Origin: Burkholderiales bacterium
GTDB taxonomy: Bacteria > Pseudomonadota > Gammaproteobacteria > Burkholderiales > Burkholderiaceae_C
Reading direction: 5' to 3'
Assembly (NCBI GenBank): GCA_016223165.1
Contig: JACRPO010000008.1
Span: forward strand, 186,001-250,000
DNA length: 64,000 nucleotides
The position numbers and the translations under genes were made by a program. Below are positions 22,901-30,620 of this stretch, in pieces (position 1 is the first letter of the stretch; each line of letters starts with the position of its first letter). The notes below the pieces were generated by a model. That model ran no database searches and was not told the origin of the DNA. It was given only the letters and a program-made list of their open reading frames with translations.

Positions 22901-23303
22901 ATACACGGCCACCAGCATGATCGGCATGATCGCGCTGGCCGGCATCATCGTGCGCAACTCGATCCTGCTGGTCGACTTCATCAACCTGCAGGTGCGCGAG
23001 GGCGTGCCCTTCGAACGCGCCATCGTGCACTCGGCGGTCACGCGCGCGCAGCCCATCGTGCTCACCGGGCTGGCGGCGATGGGCGGCGCCTTCTTCATCC
23101 TCGGCGACCCCATCTTCAACGGCCTGGCGATCTCGCTCATCTTCGGCATCCTCGTCTCGACGCTGCTGACGCTGGTGGTGATCCCGATCCTGTACTTCGT
23201 GGCCTGGCGCAACCGCTTGCACCGGCTCGTGCCGGCCCCATCTTCTTCTGCGCTGTCTCCCAACCTCTCTCCCTCCACTTCAGAGCAACCTCGAGGAGCT
23301 TGA
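19947..23303 (+). CDS. RND-superfamily efflux pump, AcrB/MdtC type
   Basis: The 1118-residue inner-membrane protein has the RND plan: TM1 near residue 30, a large periplasmic loop, TM2-6, an internal duplication, and TM7-12. TM4 carries the proton-relay acidic pair in GILVDDAIVVVENIHRH. A His/Ala/Gly-rich cytoplasmic insert lies near residues 530-555. The N-terminal loop uses VLIPFPGAAVKDVEQMV, typical of the smaller-molecule exporters of this superfamily. It is in one operon with the adaptor, a DUF2892 protein and thioredoxin 2. That context points to reactive sulfur or oxidised thiol stress rather than classical drugs, as an inference. Confidence 0.92.
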   Translation: MPNADTPGLGISGRIAAAFQSAQITPLLAAVALLLGVFAVLVTPREEEPQINVTMANVLIPFPGAAVKDVEQMVTTPAEQVLSQIAGIEHVMSVSRPGLAVVTVQFKVGVPRIEALVRLHDTVRANADWLPTGLGVGEPIIKPKGIDDVPIVSFTLWRKQEAAGSFDLERVAHSIEADLKRVPGTREVRTIGGPGRGVQVEIDPQRLAGAGVTVADLRQALLTAHAGAPIGDLLGGNRSVTLEAGPFLRDADDLAQLVVGVQGGKPVFLGDVAAVRDGPLTPSSYVWHGVAGKRGSPEPGKPDRAEAGEYPAVTIAVTKKPGENAIDVANGLVKRIDELRNTVIPHDVQVSTTRNYGATANDKATQLMGKLLFATVSVVALVFFALGRREAAIVGSAVVLTLTVTLFASWAWGFTLNRVSLFALIFSIGILVDDAIVVVENIHRHQHHHPGRPLAQLIPSAVDEVGGPTILATLTVIAALLPMAFVSGLMGPYMAPIPINASMGMILSLAIAFVVTPWLARLWMKALPAGAAGGHGAAGHAAHAGGQGLAGKVGPLFQRIFKPLLDERRGTRNRRWLAAGVGALILVSLALPLAGLVRLKMLPFDNKSEFQVIVDMPAGTPVEQTAAVLHELGVWLATQPEVTDYQAYAGTASPINFNGLVRQYDFRAGGEVGDLQVNLADKAQRSEQSHAIAMRMRPELQRMGARFGANVKVVEVPPGPPVLAPIVAEVYGPEAEGRRQVAKAVRAVFEKTAGVVDVDDSSIAAAPRTLLVVDRRKAAMLGVPQQAIVSTLRAGLAGEATAYLHDASKYPAAAVLQLPAERHGDLDALLALTVRSAAGKLVPIRELVTPTDTQREQPVFHKDLLPVNYVVGDMAGANDSPLYGMFAMRGELASLRTPDGGTLGETFIRQPTDPYRGYSIKWDGEWQITYETFRDMGAAYAVGLVLIYLLVVAQFGSYLTPLIIMAPIPLTIIGVMPGHALLSAQYTATSMIGMIALAGIIVRNSILLVDFINLQVREGVPFERAIVHSAVTRAQPIVLTGLAAMGGAFFILGDPIFNGLAISLIFGILVSTLLTLVVIPILYFVAWRNRLHRLVPAPSSSALSPNLSPSTSEQPRGA

Positions 23304-23305
23304 CC

Positions 23306-23515
23306 ATGACTTCCTGGCGCATCGTCCGCATCGTTGCCGGTGCCTTCATCCTGCTTTCGCTGGCGCTGGGCATTCCCGGCAGCCCGCTCTACGTGAGCCC
23401 GTGGTGGCTCGCCTTCACCGCCTTCGTCGGCGCGAACCTGCTGCAAAGCGGCTTCACGAGGTGGTGCCTGATGGAGCAGATGCTGCGCAAGCTCGGCGTC
23501 ACGCCGGGCGCCTGA
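23306..23515 (+). CDS. DUF2892 (YgaP-like transmembrane) small protein
   Basis: A 69-residue protein with two hydrophobic helices (about 9-27 and 32-48) and the NLLQSGFTRWCLMEQML segment typical of the DUF2892 family. That domain occurs as the membrane tail of the rhodanese YgaP. It starts 2 bp after the RND pump stop. A single Cys lies at the end of the second helix. Its presence between efflux and thioredoxin genes supports a sulfur or thiol theme. Confidence 0.85.
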   Translation: MTSWRIVRIVAGAFILLSLALGIPGSPLYVSPWWLAFTAFVGANLLQSGFTRWCLMEQMLRKLGVTPGA

Positions 23516-23537
23516 GCCCGCGGCCAGGAGAGTCCCC

Positions 23538-23990
23538 ATGAGCACGGCCATGAAGCATCTCGTCTGCCCGCAGTGCGGCGCCACCAACCGCGTGCCCGAG
23601 GCGCGGCTCGACCATCACCCGGTGTGCGGCCGCTGCAGCACCGAGCTGATGGAGAGCAAGCCGGTCGCGCTCACCGATGCGGTGTTCGACAAGTTCATCG
23701 CCGGCACCGAGCTGCCGGTGCTGGTGGACTTCTGGGCCGAGTGGTGCGGCCCCTGTCGCATGATGGCGCCGCAGTTCGAACAGGCGGCGCGCGAGTTGCC
23801 GCACGTGCGGCTGGCCAAGGTGGAGACCGACGCCAACCCGCAGGCGAGCGTACGCAACCGCATCCGCAGCATCCCGACGCTCGTGCTCTACCAAGGCGGG
23901 CAGGAAATCGCGCGCCGCATGGGCGCGACGGCCGCCGGCGATCTCGTGCGCTGGGTGCACTCGGCGCTCGCCCAGGCGCAGGCGGCCTGA
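23538..23990 (+). CDS. trxC: Thioredoxin 2
   Basis: The 150-residue protein has an N-terminal zinc-binding Cys quartet (Cys10, 13, 30, 33) and a thioredoxin domain with the active site WCGPC (Cys70, Cys73). This architecture is diagnostic of thioredoxin 2, a cytoplasmic disulfide reductase induced by oxidative stress. Last gene of the ArsR-controlled operon, 22 bp after the DUF2892 gene with an AGGAGAG ribosome site. Confidence 0.95.
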   Translation: MSTAMKHLVCPQCGATNRVPEARLDHHPVCGRCSTELMESKPVALTDAVFDKFIAGTELPVLVDFWAEWCGPCRMMAPQFEQAARELPHVRLAKVETDANPQASVRNRIRSIPTLVLYQGGQEIARRMGATAAGDLVRWVHSALAQAQAA

Positions 23991-24037
23991 CGGCACCAGC
24001 CGCGGCACGCCCTCGTCGAGTGCCAGCCCTGGTGCCC

Positions 24038-24157
24038 GCCGAGGACGCCGGGTGGTCGGCTCAGCGAGGTAAAGGAGGCATTCGGGCGCCCTGCGAGCTT
24101 GCGAGCCGGGCGGCCGAAAGAGGACACGAGCAGAGCCGACCACCCGGCGGCCTCGGC
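24038..24157. repeat. Palindromic repeat, copy A (arm type 1)
   Basis: Two 25-base arms (24038-24062 and 24133-24157) pair at 24 of 25 positions around a 70-base core containing GAGCTTGCGAGCCGGGC and ending in GAGGACACGAGC. It lies between two convergent genes. Copies: 35301-35420 (same arms, reversed), 35467-35589 and 62830-62953 (different arms, same core). Confidence 0.85.
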
Positions 24158-24192
24158 GCGCTACGGCCTCGGCGCGCCACAGCCTCGGCGCA

Positions 24193-24603
24193 TCAGGGCT
24201 TCAGCCCGGCGCAAGCATCGCGGCGTGGCTGCGGCAGCGGCGCCGTGACGCCGCGTTCCTTGGCGCGGGCCGCCATCAACTCGTGGTGCTGCTGCTGCAT
24301 CGCCTTGCACTCGTCGTAGGTCTTGGCCGACTGCATGCGCGCGCGATGCTCGTCGCGTTCCTTGGCCGTCATCATGCCCCAGCCGGGCGTGAAGTCAGCG
24401 CCCCAGTGCGGGCCACGACCGGCCTGGCTGCCGGGGCCCATGCCCATGCGCATGCCGGGTCCCGGCGCGCTGGCGCCTCGTGCTCCAGGCCCGGCCCCCG
24501 GGCCCGAAGCGCGCGGCCCCGGCGCGCTGGCCGGTTGTGCGCTCACCTGCACCGCGCCGAGCGCGGTCAGGGCTACCAACGAAAGTGTGCGGATGATCTT
24601 CAT
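24193..24603 (-). CDS. Exported Met/Gly/Pro-rich small protein
   Basis: A 136-residue protein with a clear signal peptide (residues 1-22, cleavage after VSAQ). A Gly/Pro/Ala low-complexity segment with a GMRMGMGPG patch follows, then a helical C-terminal half with TAKERDEHRARMQ and a conserved-looking Cys. Small periplasmic proteins of this kind can bind metals, but no diagnostic motif is present. ATG 24603 is preceded by AAGGA at good distance. Convergent with trxC across repeat A. Confidence 0.75.
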   Translation of the reverse strand: MKIIRTLSLVALTALGAVQVSAQPASAPGPRASGPGAGPGARGASAPGPGMRMGMGPGSQAGRGPHWGADFTPGWGMMTAKERDEHRARMQSAKTYDECKAMQQQHHELMAARAKERGVTAPLPQPRRDACAGLKP

Positions 24604-24822
24604 GGCGGTCCTTGCATCGGGTGTGCGGTGCGGCCAGTCGTCCGACGTTCTCGCGCGCACCGCTTACTCATGTTCCCGGCACGCACCACGCGCTGGCTTG
24701 CGCAGGCGCAATCCCGGTTGAAATGACGCACGGGCCGCCGCCCGCGTCCATGCCTCGATCGCTGCCGCAGCGCGAACGCGGATGCATGAAGGAGGTGCGC
24801 CGGCCGCGTGACGGGTGCAACA

Positions 24823-24836
24823 TTGCGCCCGATCAA
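24823..24836 (+). promoter_or_regulatory. FNR/Anr-like box upstream of usp
   Basis: TTGCGCCCGATCAA matches the FNR consensus at 8 of 10 positions, 57 bp before the ATG of the universal stress protein gene. Usp genes are common FNR/Anr targets in betaproteobacteria. Confidence 0.4.
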
Positions 24837-24893
24837 CCCGGCCGGCCCTTGCTTGCGATGTCATCGCCGGCGCCACCGCATCCGGAGACCTTC

Positions 24894-25355
24894 ATGACCT
24901 ACCGCCGCCTTCTCGTGCCCATGGACGACTCGCCCACCGCGCAGCGCGGCCTCGGCGAAGCGATCGCGCTGGCGCGCGAGTTGCGCAGCACGCTCGTGCT
25001 GCTGCACGTGATCGAGCTCATGCCGATGATGCCCGAGGTCGGCACCGCCGAAGCCTGGGAGGCAATCCGCGAAGGCCTGAAGGCCACGGGCCAGCGCGTG
25101 CTCGACGAGGCGGGCCGGCAGGTGCGCGCCGCCGGCGTCGCCTGCGAAACGGTGCTGGGCGAGCTCGACGCGCGCCGTCCAGCCGACGTCATCGTCGACC
25201 AGGCCGCTGCGCAGCGCTGCGACCTCATCGTCATGGGCACGCACGGCCGGCGCGGCATCGGCCGTGCGCTGCTCGGCTCGGATGCCGAACTCGTGCTGCG
25301 CCAGAGCCCGGTGCCGGTGCTGCTGGTGCGCGGCGCGGGCGCGGCGAAGACCTGA
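24894..25355 (+). CDS. Universal stress protein (UspA family)
   Basis: A 153-residue single USP domain beginning RRLLVPMDDS. The C-terminal nucleotide motif GTHGRRGIGRALLGSDAE matches the ATP-binding G-2x-G-9x-G-S/A pattern. The ATG at 24894 fits the domain start; upstream in-frame codons are unrelated sequence. It stands alone between divergent and convergent neighbours, with an FNR-like box upstream. Likely induced at low oxygen or in stationary phase. Confidence 0.92.
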   Translation: MTYRRLLVPMDDSPTAQRGLGEAIALARELRSTLVLLHVIELMPMMPEVGTAEAWEAIREGLKATGQRVLDEAGRQVRAAGVACETVLGELDARRPADVIVDQAAAQRCDLIVMGTHGRRGIGRALLGSDAELVLRQSPVPVLLVRGAGAAKT

Positions 25356-25401
25356 CGGAGGGGTCCGAGGCGCCGCGCGACCCGCGGGATGCGGGGCTCG
25401 A

Positions 25402-26880
25402 TCAGCGCCGCTGGCCCGCCGGCGCGCCAGCGAGCGCGATGATCCGCTTGAGCTTGCCCGTGCGCCCGAGCGGCAGTTGTGGCAGCGAGGTCGTGCTGAC
25501 GCGCAAGGCCAGCGCGCCCTGTCGTTCGGCGAAGTCGGCCAGCACTCGCCGGCAACGCTCGCGCGCGCGCTCGCCGCGCGCGGCGCTCGGGCCAAGGCAC
25601 AGGCGCAGTGCGTCGGGCGCCGTCTGCTGCAACTGGAAGTCGAAGGCACCGGCCTCGTCCTCGAGCACCGTGGTCAGTGCCAGCGGCAGCAGCGGCACGG
25701 GCTGCCCGGAGCGCCCGCGCACGACGAGGGTGTCGTCGCGGCGGCCCTGCACCTGCACCACCGGCAACGCGGAACCGCAGGCACAGCGCGCGTTGCCGCC
25801 GCCGGCGGCGCCGAGCACGATGCGGTCGCCGATGTCGAAGCGGATGAGCGGCTGCACGTGGTTGGCGAGGTTGGTGAGCAGCGTCGTGTGCGACAGCGTG
25901 CCGGCCGGCACCGGGCGGTACTGCGCATCCACCGCCTCCAGCATCACCCAGTCGGCGTTGACATGCAGCTGCCCGGCCGCGCACTCCCAGGCGATGGGCA
26001 GGAATTCCGAGGCGCCGTAGCTGTTGCGCAGCGCGCAGCCGAAGGCCTGCTCGATGAAGGCGCGCACGACGCCGCCGAGCGTCTCGCCGCCGGTCCACAC
26101 CTCCTGCAGGCGCAGCTTCAGGCGCCCGGCGCGTGCTTCGTCGGCGAGCATCGCCGCCGCCGTCGGATAGGTCGCGAGGATGGTCGGCTGCAGCGCATTG
26201 AGCTCGGCCACCAACGCCGGCAGCGGCTGCAGGATCGTCAGGCTCTGCCAGCGCTGCGTCGCCCAGGGGTAGGTGCGGCGCAGCCGCTGCACCGAGACAT
26301 GGCTGGCGAAGTGGCCACCGATGGCGCTGACGAACGCCAGGCGCTCGCCGAGGTACAGCGGGTCGAACCAGCGCACCCACGGCCGCGGCGAATCGCGCCG
26401 CGAGGCCTCGAGCGCGTCGTAGACGGCCATCGCCGGCGCGTCGTGCACATAGATCCCGGGCTCGCCGCTGCTGCCCGAGCTCTCCCACACCCAGTAGCGG
26501 CCGAGGAAGGGCTTCCCGACCTGCTCGGGCGCGCGCATGAAGTCGCGCAGTGACGCGCGCGTGACGGCCGGGTCGGCGACGGTGGCGTCGAAGTCCTGCA
26601 TCAGTTCGCGCTTGCCGCACACCGGCAGGTCGGCGAGGCGCCAGCTCTCGGCGGCGCGGCCTTGCAGCAGGGGTCGGTAACGCGGCACGGCCGCGGCAGC
26701 ACGCAGCAGGTCCGCGAGGCGCCGTGCCTGGCGGGTGGCGATGCCGGCGGCGTCGGCATGCGCTGCGGCGGCGATGTCCAGCGTCGTCGTGACGCTGTCA
26801 GCCGCCTGCACGAGCGCGCCCGCGCCGCGCGCGGGCGGCGTGGCGGCCGCGTCCGGCGCGCACTTGCGCATCTCGCTCAT
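25402..26880 (-). CDS. PaaK-like AMP-forming acyl/aryl-CoA ligase homologue
   Basis: The 492-residue protein is built like phenylacetate-CoA ligases. A Ser/Gly-rich phosphate loop (SSGSSGEPG, near residue 142), an NSYGASE adenine-binding motif, an FDIGDRI hinge region and a C-terminal LPLGRTGKLKRI motif with the acylation Lys. A small CxC near residue 385 is unusual. In pad-type pathways the ligase activates phenylacetate, which would fit the aromatic island 10 kb away, but it is not adjacent, so the substrate is open. Homologues also work in coronafacic acid-like and capsule pathways. Confidence 0.75.
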   Translation of the reverse strand: MSEMRKCAPDAAATPPARGAGALVQAADSVTTTLDIAAAAHADAAGIATRQARRLADLLRAAAAVPRYRPLLQGRAAESWRLADLPVCGKRELMQDFDATVADPAVTRASLRDFMRAPEQVGKPFLGRYWVWESSGSSGEPGIYVHDAPAMAVYDALEASRRDSPRPWVRWFDPLYLGERLAFVSAIGGHFASHVSVQRLRRTYPWATQRWQSLTILQPLPALVAELNALQPTILATYPTAAAMLADEARAGRLKLRLQEVWTGGETLGGVVRAFIEQAFGCALRNSYGASEFLPIAWECAAGQLHVNADWVMLEAVDAQYRPVPAGTLSHTTLLTNLANHVQPLIRFDIGDRIVLGAAGGGNARCACGSALPVVQVQGRRDDTLVVRGRSGQPVPLLPLALTTVLEDEAGAFDFQLQQTAPDALRLCLGPSAARGERARERCRRVLADFAERQGALALRVSTTSLPQLPLGRTGKLKRIIALAGAPAGQRR

Positions 26881-26956
26881 GGTGCCAGCATCGCGCCGCC
26901 TTGCGCACTGTCGTTGAGCGAGCGCAAGGGTTGCCCAGGGGGCCTCGGCAGGCTCT

Positions 26957-28768
26957 TCAGCCTGCGACGCCAGCGCGCAGCCGTGCCAGCAGCGGCGTCC
27001 AGTCGGCCCGCGGCGCAGCGCCGTCGGCGCTCGCGTGCGATGGCACGTCGAAGGTCGCCTCGAGCTCGTCGGCCTGCAGCGGCTCGAGCGAGCGCATCTG
27101 CGCCGCGAGCACCGCCTCGTCGGCCTCGGAGGCGTCGATGCCGAGGGCGGCGCGCGAGCGCACGCGCGCTCGCAGCACCTCCGGCGCCGCGGTGAAGCGC
27201 AGCAGGACGAACGGCACCTGCAGCCGCGCCGCGCATTGCCGCGCTTCGTCGCGCGCGGCGCGGCGGATGAAGGTGGCGTCGACGATCACCGGCCAGCCCC
27301 CTTGCAGGACGTCGGCGGCAGCTTCCAGCAGCCGCGCCTGCGTCGCCTCGTTCATCGCCGGCGTGTACAGGCCGGCGCCGGGTGCCGAGCCGCTGCTGTG
27401 CAGCGGCGCCAGGCCGGCGAGGCGCTTGCGCTCGATGTCGGCGCGCACGCGCACGGCGCCGGCCGCCTCGACCAGGCCCTGCGTCAGCGTCGTCTTGCCG
27501 CTGCCCGGCAGGCCATGCGTGACGAGCATCGCGCGTGGGCGCTCGGCGGCGAGCTGCAACGCGAGATCGAAGTAGCGCCGGGCGGCCGCGAGCGCGTCGC
27601 CGCGGTCATGATCGTGCCGCCGAGCTTGTTCGGCGTTCGCGGGCGCACCGGCCGCTTTCGTGGCTTTGGCCCCTTCCGCCCCTTCGGCCGCTTCGGCCCC
27701 TTTGGCCCCATCCGCGCCACCGGCCGCGGCCACTGCCGCACTTGTCTGCGCCACGCGCAACTGCGCCACCTTGGCGCGCACGAGCGCCCGGTGCACGAGG
27801 TAGTAGCCGAGCACACGCAGGCCGTCGTAGTCGCCGCAGGCTTCGAGGTAGCCGTTGACGAAGCGGTGCGCCAGCGCCGGCAGGCCGTGCGCGTGCAGGT
27901 CCATGGCCATGAAGGCGACCTCGTCCATCACGTCCAGCCAGCGAAACGCCTCGTTGAACTCGATGCCGTCGAAGACGAGGCAATGGTCGTGCTCGCGCGC
28001 CACGTTGCCGAGATGCAGGTCGCCGTGGCACTCGCGCACGCGGCCGGCGGCGAGGCGGCGCGCCATCGCCGGCTCGGCGCGCGCGAAGGTCTCGGCCTCC
28101 CAGGCGCGCAGGCGTTCCAGGGCGTCCAGGCCGGCGGCGTCGGGCCAGCCGGCGCGCGCCGCCAGCGCCTGCAGGTCGCGCAGGCTGTCCAGCAATGCCT
28201 GCCGCACGAGTATCGGCGAGCCAAACGTGGAGGATGCGCCGGCGGCCGGCGCGGGCGCCGCCTCGGCGTGGAAGCGCGCCAGCCGCACCGCGAGATCGTC
28301 GATGTCGGCGACACGCAGCTCGCCGCGCTGCGCGAGGCGGTCCCAGAGGCCCTCTTCGTCGAAGCTGCGCATGCGCACGGCCATGTCGAGCACCGGGCCC
28401 TCGCCACCGAAGCGCGGTGCCTCGGGCGTGCCGGTGATGGCCACCGCGTCGAGGTACAGGTCGGGGGCCAGGCGCCGGTTCAAGCGCAGCTCCTCGGCGC
28501 AGGCCCGGCGGCGCAGCGCCAGCGTGCTCTGGTCGAGGAACGACGTGGCGATCGCCTTCTTGATCTTGTAGGCGTGCCCACCGTGCAACAGCACGTGCGA
28601 GATATGCGTCTCGATGTGATGCGGCGGCGAGCCGCCCGCGGTGGCGAGCGCGGCCGCGAGGGCGCGCACGAGCCGAGCCTGCGCCTGCTCGGTGAGCTCC
28701 GGCGGCTGCGTGGACGGCGCAGCGGGCGAGGCGCTGGACGTGGGTGGTTCAGCCGGTGCCGTGGGCAT
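26957..28768 (-). CDS. Aminoglycoside-phosphotransferase-like / P-loop kinase fusion
   Basis: The 603-residue protein has two modules. The N-terminal half is protein-kinase-like (APH fold) with CHGDLHLGNV as catalytic loop and FDGIEFN as metal loop. The C-terminal half is a P-loop kinase with THGLPGSGKTT and DATFIRR, as in zeta-toxin or gluconate-kinase-like AAA_33 proteins. An Ala/Gly/Glu/Lys low-complexity linker joins them near residues 385-415. Such bifunctional proteins are widespread in proteobacteria with unknown substrate. ATG 28768 overlaps the flavodoxin gene by 20 bp, so they are likely co-transcribed. Confidence 0.85.
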   Translation of the reverse strand: MPTAPAEPPTSSASPAAPSTQPPELTEQAQARLVRALAAALATAGGSPPHHIETHISHVLLHGGHAYKIKKAIATSFLDQSTLALRRRACAEELRLNRRLAPDLYLDAVAITGTPEAPRFGGEGPVLDMAVRMRSFDEEGLWDRLAQRGELRVADIDDLAVRLARFHAEAAPAPAAGASSTFGSPILVRQALLDSLRDLQALAARAGWPDAAGLDALERLRAWEAETFARAEPAMARRLAAGRVRECHGDLHLGNVAREHDHCLVFDGIEFNEAFRWLDVMDEVAFMAMDLHAHGLPALAHRFVNGYLEACGDYDGLRVLGYYLVHRALVRAKVAQLRVAQTSAAVAAAGGADGAKGAEAAEGAEGAKATKAAGAPANAEQARRHDHDRGDALAAARRYFDLALQLAAERPRAMLVTHGLPGSGKTTLTQGLVEAAGAVRVRADIERKRLAGLAPLHSSGSAPGAGLYTPAMNEATQARLLEAAADVLQGGWPVIVDATFIRRAARDEARQCAARLQVPFVLLRFTAAPEVLRARVRSRAALGIDASEADEAVLAAQMRSLEPLQADELEATFDVPSHASADGAAPRADWTPLLARLRAGVAG

Positions 28769-29327
28769 CCCGCGAGTGTGCCTGCGCCAGCGGCCCCGGC
28801 TCGGGCAACGGCGCCGAGGCCTCGGCAGCGGCTTCGGCGCGTGCATGCTGCCCGACGAGCCTGGCGATGAAGGCGTCGATCGCTGCACGCGGGCCTGCCT
28901 CGACCTGTGCCTGGGTGAGCGCCAGCGTGGCGCGGGCGCGCTTGCCGCACACATCCTGCATCTGCGCGAAGACGCGCTCGGCGCCCGAGCCGCCCAGCGT
29001 GCAGAAGAACGCGGCCTGCGCCGAGCCGAGCGGGTGCGCCTTCAACCAGCCGCGCACCGGCGCGGCCAGGCTCCAGCACCACACCGGGCTGCCGATCAGC
29101 ACGAGCTCGTACTGCGCGGGGTCGCAGCGGGCCGCCTTCACGCTCACTGCGCGGCCCATCGCCGCCTCGAAGGCGCAACGGGCCTCGCTCGGCGAGCGGC
29201 CGGCGGGACCGGCGAGGACGATCTCGTCGACGTCGGCCTTCAGCCGGGCCGCGAGCATCTTCCCGATGCGCCGCGTGCGTCCGGTGCGGGAGTGATAGAC
29301 GACGAGAGCGCGTGGAGTGGGAGTCAT
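28749..29327 (-). CDS. Flavodoxin-family protein
   Basis: A 192-residue protein with the FMN phosphate loop YHSRTGRTRRIG near the N-terminus and IGSPVWCWSLA for the isoalloxazine contact, as in the flavodoxin/menaquinone-linked protoporphyrinogen oxidase-like family. The C-terminal tail after residue 165 is Ala/Glu rich. First gene of a two-gene minus-strand unit and divergent from the PspC gene across a good FNR-like box 60 bp from each start. Confidence 0.85.
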   Translation of the reverse strand: MTPTPRALVVYHSRTGRTRRIGKMLAARLKADVDEIVLAGPAGRSPSEARCAFEAAMGRAVSVKAARCDPAQYELVLIGSPVWCWSLAAPVRGWLKAHPLGSAQAAFFCTLGGSGAERVFAQMQDVCGKRARATLALTQAQVEAGPRAAIDAFIARLVGQHARAEAAAEASAPLPEPGPLAQAHSRDAHGTG

Positions 29328-29386
29328 GTCAACGATGGATCGAAGCCCGATGCCGTTCCATCATTGGCCAGCGCCGCGCCAATCGG

Positions 29387-29400
29387 TTGAGCCCGATCAA
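29387..29400. promoter_or_regulatory. FNR/Anr-like box between divergent genes
   Basis: TTGAGCCCGATCAA matches 9 of 10 positions of TTGAT-N4-ATCAA. It sits centrally between the flavodoxin gene (start 29327) and the PspC gene (start 29461), so it could act on either. Confidence 0.5.
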
Positions 29401-29460
29401 CGGCCGGCGCAACGGGCGGCGGCATGGTTGCCCACCCTGTCCACCCATGGGAGCCGAGAG

Positions 29461-29811
29461 ATGAGCCTGAGCGACGAGCTGACCCGCCTGCACGACCTGC
29501 ACCGCTCGGGGGCGCTGTCCGACGACGAATATGCGGCGGCCAAGGCGCGCGTCATCGCCGCCGGCGGCGGCGCCCCGCGCGAGGGTGCGGGTTCGGGTGC
29601 CGGCGCAGAGGCCGCCTCGGCCATGCAGGCGGTGAACGCCCTGCGGCGGCCGCGCGCTGATCGCTGGGTGGGCGGTGTCTGTGCCGGACTCGCTGTCGCC
29701 ACCGGGCTCGAGGCCTGGGTGTGGCGGCTGCTCTTCGTGCTGCTGGCGCTGTGGGGCGGCGCCGGGCTGATGGTCTATGTGCTGCTCTGGATCTTCGTGC
29801 CGAGCGAATGA
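29461..29811 (+). CDS. SHOCT-like plus PspC domain membrane protein
   Basis: A 116-residue protein. Residues 1-33 form a short SHOCT-like helical unit (LHRSGALSDDEYAAAK). A Gly/Ala linker follows, then a PspC domain with VGGVCAGLA and a long hydrophobic segment ending IFVPSE. PspC proteins act in envelope stress signalling. ATG 29461 has GGGAG upstream. Confidence 0.85.
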   Translation: MSLSDELTRLHDLHRSGALSDDEYAAAKARVIAAGGGAPREGAGSGAGAEAASAMQAVNALRRPRADRWVGGVCAGLAVATGLEAWVWRLLFVLLALWGGAGLMVYVLLWIFVPSE

Positions 29812-29837
29812 GTCCGGGCCGGGCGCTGCCGGGCGCA

Positions 29838-30206
29838 TCAGGCGTGCGACACGGCCGCCTTCAGGCGCTCGCGCAGGTCCCTGCGCCCCGTGCTGTTCGT
29901 CGCCCGGTAGGCCGCCAGGGCGAGTTCCATGAAGGCGGTCTCGGCCGCGGTCGGCGCACTGGAGGTCCTTGCTTCATCGAGCCAGCCCGCCGGCCTGCCG
30001 CACAGGGCTTCGATCTGCCGCGCCAGCTTGTCGCCGATCGGCCGCGACGACTTGACCTGGCTCCACATGCTCGGCGAGATCTGCAGCTGCGCCGCGAACG
30101 CCTGCTCGAGGCCCTTCGGCGCGGCGCCCGCGGCGAGCGACTTCTCGGCGAAGTCCTGGAAGAGCGCGGCGGCGTTCTGTCGGCGCGTGACGGTGAGGTT
30201 GGGCAC
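29838..30206 (-). CDS. Small HTH-like (putative regulator) protein
   Basis: A 122-residue protein. A central helix-turn-helix-like stretch (FAAQLQISPSMWSQVKSSRPIGD) resembles a Cro/CI-type fold, followed by an Ala-rich helical C-terminus. No ATG gives a better start than GTG 30206, which follows the divergent promoter region with its perfect palindrome. It may bind that palindrome and regulate the RNA-repair island downstream; this is inference from position. It could also be a non-regulatory orphan. Confidence 0.6.
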   Translation of the reverse strand: MPNLTVTRRQNAAALFQDFAEKSLAAGAAPKGLEQAFAAQLQISPSMWSQVKSSRPIGDKLARQIEALCGRPAGWLDEARTSSAPTAAETAFMELALAAYRATNSTGRRDLRERLKAAVSHA

Positions 30207-30255
30207 GGTGATGTGAGAACGATGCAACGCGGGCAGGCGCCATTTTCGCCGGGGG

Positions 30256-30284
30256 TTGACGCAGGCGTAAAGACTCTTTACAGT
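30256..30284 (+). promoter_or_regulatory. Sigma70-type promoter overlapped by a perfect palindrome
   Basis: TTGACG (30256) and TACAGT (30279) are spaced by exactly 17 bases. A perfect 15-base palindrome, GTAAAGACTCTTTAC, covers the spacer and the start of the -10 (30267-30281). This is a textbook repressor-operator layout for a unit reading toward the tRNA-like array. Confidence 0.65.
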
Positions 30285-30589
30285 CCGCCCCGCAGTGAAC
30301 GGCCCGTGTCCTCGGGCCGTGTTCTTCTCGAAGATTTTTCTCGAAAGGCCACCAGCGTGAAATTGCACAACGTCCACGGAACCCACCGGCCCGTCTCGGG
30401 TGCGGGTGCCTTCGTGTGCGCTGCGCTGGCGATGCCAGGCACGGCGCCGCGCGGGCGCGCCGCCCACGGGCGACCGGCGGTGCCGCCGAGCCTTCGCGGG
30501 CTCGAGTGGGCCGAGGACCCCATGCCACCGGGAGAGGGAAGCGCAAGGATGAACTGATCCGCGCGCGCCCTTCAAGCTCTGTTCGCAGA
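30285..30589 (+). other. Leader region between promoter and terminator
   Basis: It starts with a hairpin with 8-bp arms ACGGCCCG / CGGGCCGT (30299-30320) followed by a T-rich run, which could act as an attenuator. An open frame from GTG 30357 to TGA 30557 (66 codons) has no good ribosome site and low-complexity sequence, so I do not call it a gene. The stretch may be a small RNA. Confidence 0.4.
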
Positions 30590-30620
30590 GGCCCGGCTCC
30601 GAAAGGATCCGGGCCTTTTT
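30590..30620 (+). terminator. Strong intrinsic terminator
   Basis: Stem GGCCCGG-TCC closed by a GAAA tetraloop and its complement, followed by five T. It ends a short transcript from the promoter at 30256 or works as a regulated leader terminator ahead of the array. Confidence 0.7.

Noticed and set aside
20940..23222. A 760-codon minus-strand frame opposite the RND pump
   Set aside because: His/Arg/Asp-rich antisense reading of a well-supported transporter.
30357..30557. A 66-codon frame with GTG start in the leader before the tRNA-like array
   Set aside because: No ribosome site, low-complexity Pro/Arg/Gly composition; treated as untranslated leader.
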